From Candidatus Kuenenia stuttgartensis (GTDB lineage: Bacteria; Planctomycetota; Planctomycetia; Planctomycetales; Planctomycetaceae), in NCBI GenBank assembly GCA_945904015.1, contig CAMDPK010000015.1, positions 1 through 64,000 of the forward strand: DNA of 64,000 nucleotides, given 5' to 3'. The notes beneath the pieces are model-generated. The model had not been told where the DNA came from and made no database searches. It saw nothing but the letters and a program-made list of their open reading frames with translations. Position 1 is the first letter of the stretch. Each line of letters starts with the position of its first letter. Made by a program: the position numbers and the translations under genes. Below are positions 63,848 through 64,000 of this stretch, one piece after another.

Positions 63848-64000
63848 ATGATGATCCGAAGTGTGGTTTTCTGTGTGTTGGCGGCGACAGCTTATCCGTC
63901 GGCGTTCGCGGCCGATGCTCCGGAGCTGACATTTGAAAAGCATGTGCGCCCAATCCTCAAGGCTCACTGCTTTCAGTGTCATGGCGAGGCGGACAAGACC
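63848..64000 (+). CDS. Planctomycete cytochrome C-type protein (PSCyt1), 5' end only
   Basis: ATG 63848 (GGCGGAG upstream; ATG 63851 also possible) opens a signal peptide, MMIRSVVFCVLAATAYPSAF, then LTFEKHVRPILKAHCFQCHG and EADKT at the window end. The FEKHVRPILKAHCFQCHG motif is the PSCyt1 haem-binding start of proteins that continue with DUF1549 and DUF1553. Only 51 codons are visible. It is divergent from the nitrilase gene with a 42-bp gap. Confidence 0.88.
   Translation, partial: MMIRSVVFCVLAATAYPSAFAADAPELTFEKHVRPILKAHCFQCHGEADKT

Overview
The window looks like a piece of a GC-rich Planctomycetota chromosome. Several families typical of that phylum sit together: a DUF1549/DUF1553 protein followed by a Tat-exported DUF1501 protein, the start of a second planctomycete cytochrome C-type gene at the right edge, a ThuA gene next to a giant DUF6797/beta-propeller/multi-CxxCH cytochrome, three secreted PQQ-type beta-propeller proteins, an FG-GAP protein, a DUF1570-like zincin and a bacterial GlnRS. 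I see no rRNA, tRNA or CRISPR array.

Layout. 1-3200: edge of an IS4-like transposase, a small DUF5678-like gene with an apparent nonsense codon, a RecQ helicase, and a broken GxxExxY gene bounded by inverted repeats. 3200-11200: pyruvate phosphate dikinase, an FHA protein and an HrpA-type helicase carrying four in-frame palindromes. 11300-15260: DUF1549/1553 plus DUF1501 pair. 15380-18810: translationally coupled histidine kinase and SpoIID protein, then a PmtA-like methyltransferase. 18900-24550: thioredoxin-like protein, SRPBCC membrane protein, MoxR ATPase, CPBP protease, HpcH/HpaI aldolase. 24570-31600: two PQQ propellers, a frameshifted squalene-cyclase-like CxxCH protein, a zincin, a 57-residue protein and a radical SAM enzyme. 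31550-40860: giant cytochrome, ThuA/LamG protein, DUF3592 protein, M19 dipeptidase. 40860-48100: an FtsK/EssC-like triple-domain ATPase, a double GNAT protein and transketolase. 48330-56760: SMP-30 protein, small membrane protein plus ketoacyl synthase, BirA, TolB-like propeller, PQQ propeller, FG-GAP protein. 56760-64000: GlnRS, DUF2878 protein, DUF5009-like acyltransferase, an acyltransferase-domain protein overlapping a small membrane protein, a nitrilase, and the start of a cytochrome gene.

The main unexplained structure is a dense population of small palindromic elements, about 50-190 bp and of a dozen types. Many lie between genes, but about eleven lie inside coding sequences without breaking the frame (four in hrpA alone). 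At least seven genes end on a TAG that belongs to the tip of such an element. The most striking place is 35897-35956. There the thuA gene ends in A9-G-TAG, which contains an in-phase A AAA AAG heptamer, and the TAG and a strong hairpin come from an inserted palindrome. The -1 frame then opens directly into the 1464-codon cytochrome, which has no signal peptide or convincing start of its own. That arrangement suggests a slippage-made fusion of about 2270 residues.

The biology implied is that of a heterotrophic, polymer-degrading planctomycete with a large secreted c-type cytochrome and propeller repertoire, plus scattered housekeeping genes (ppdK, tkt, birA, glnS, recQ).
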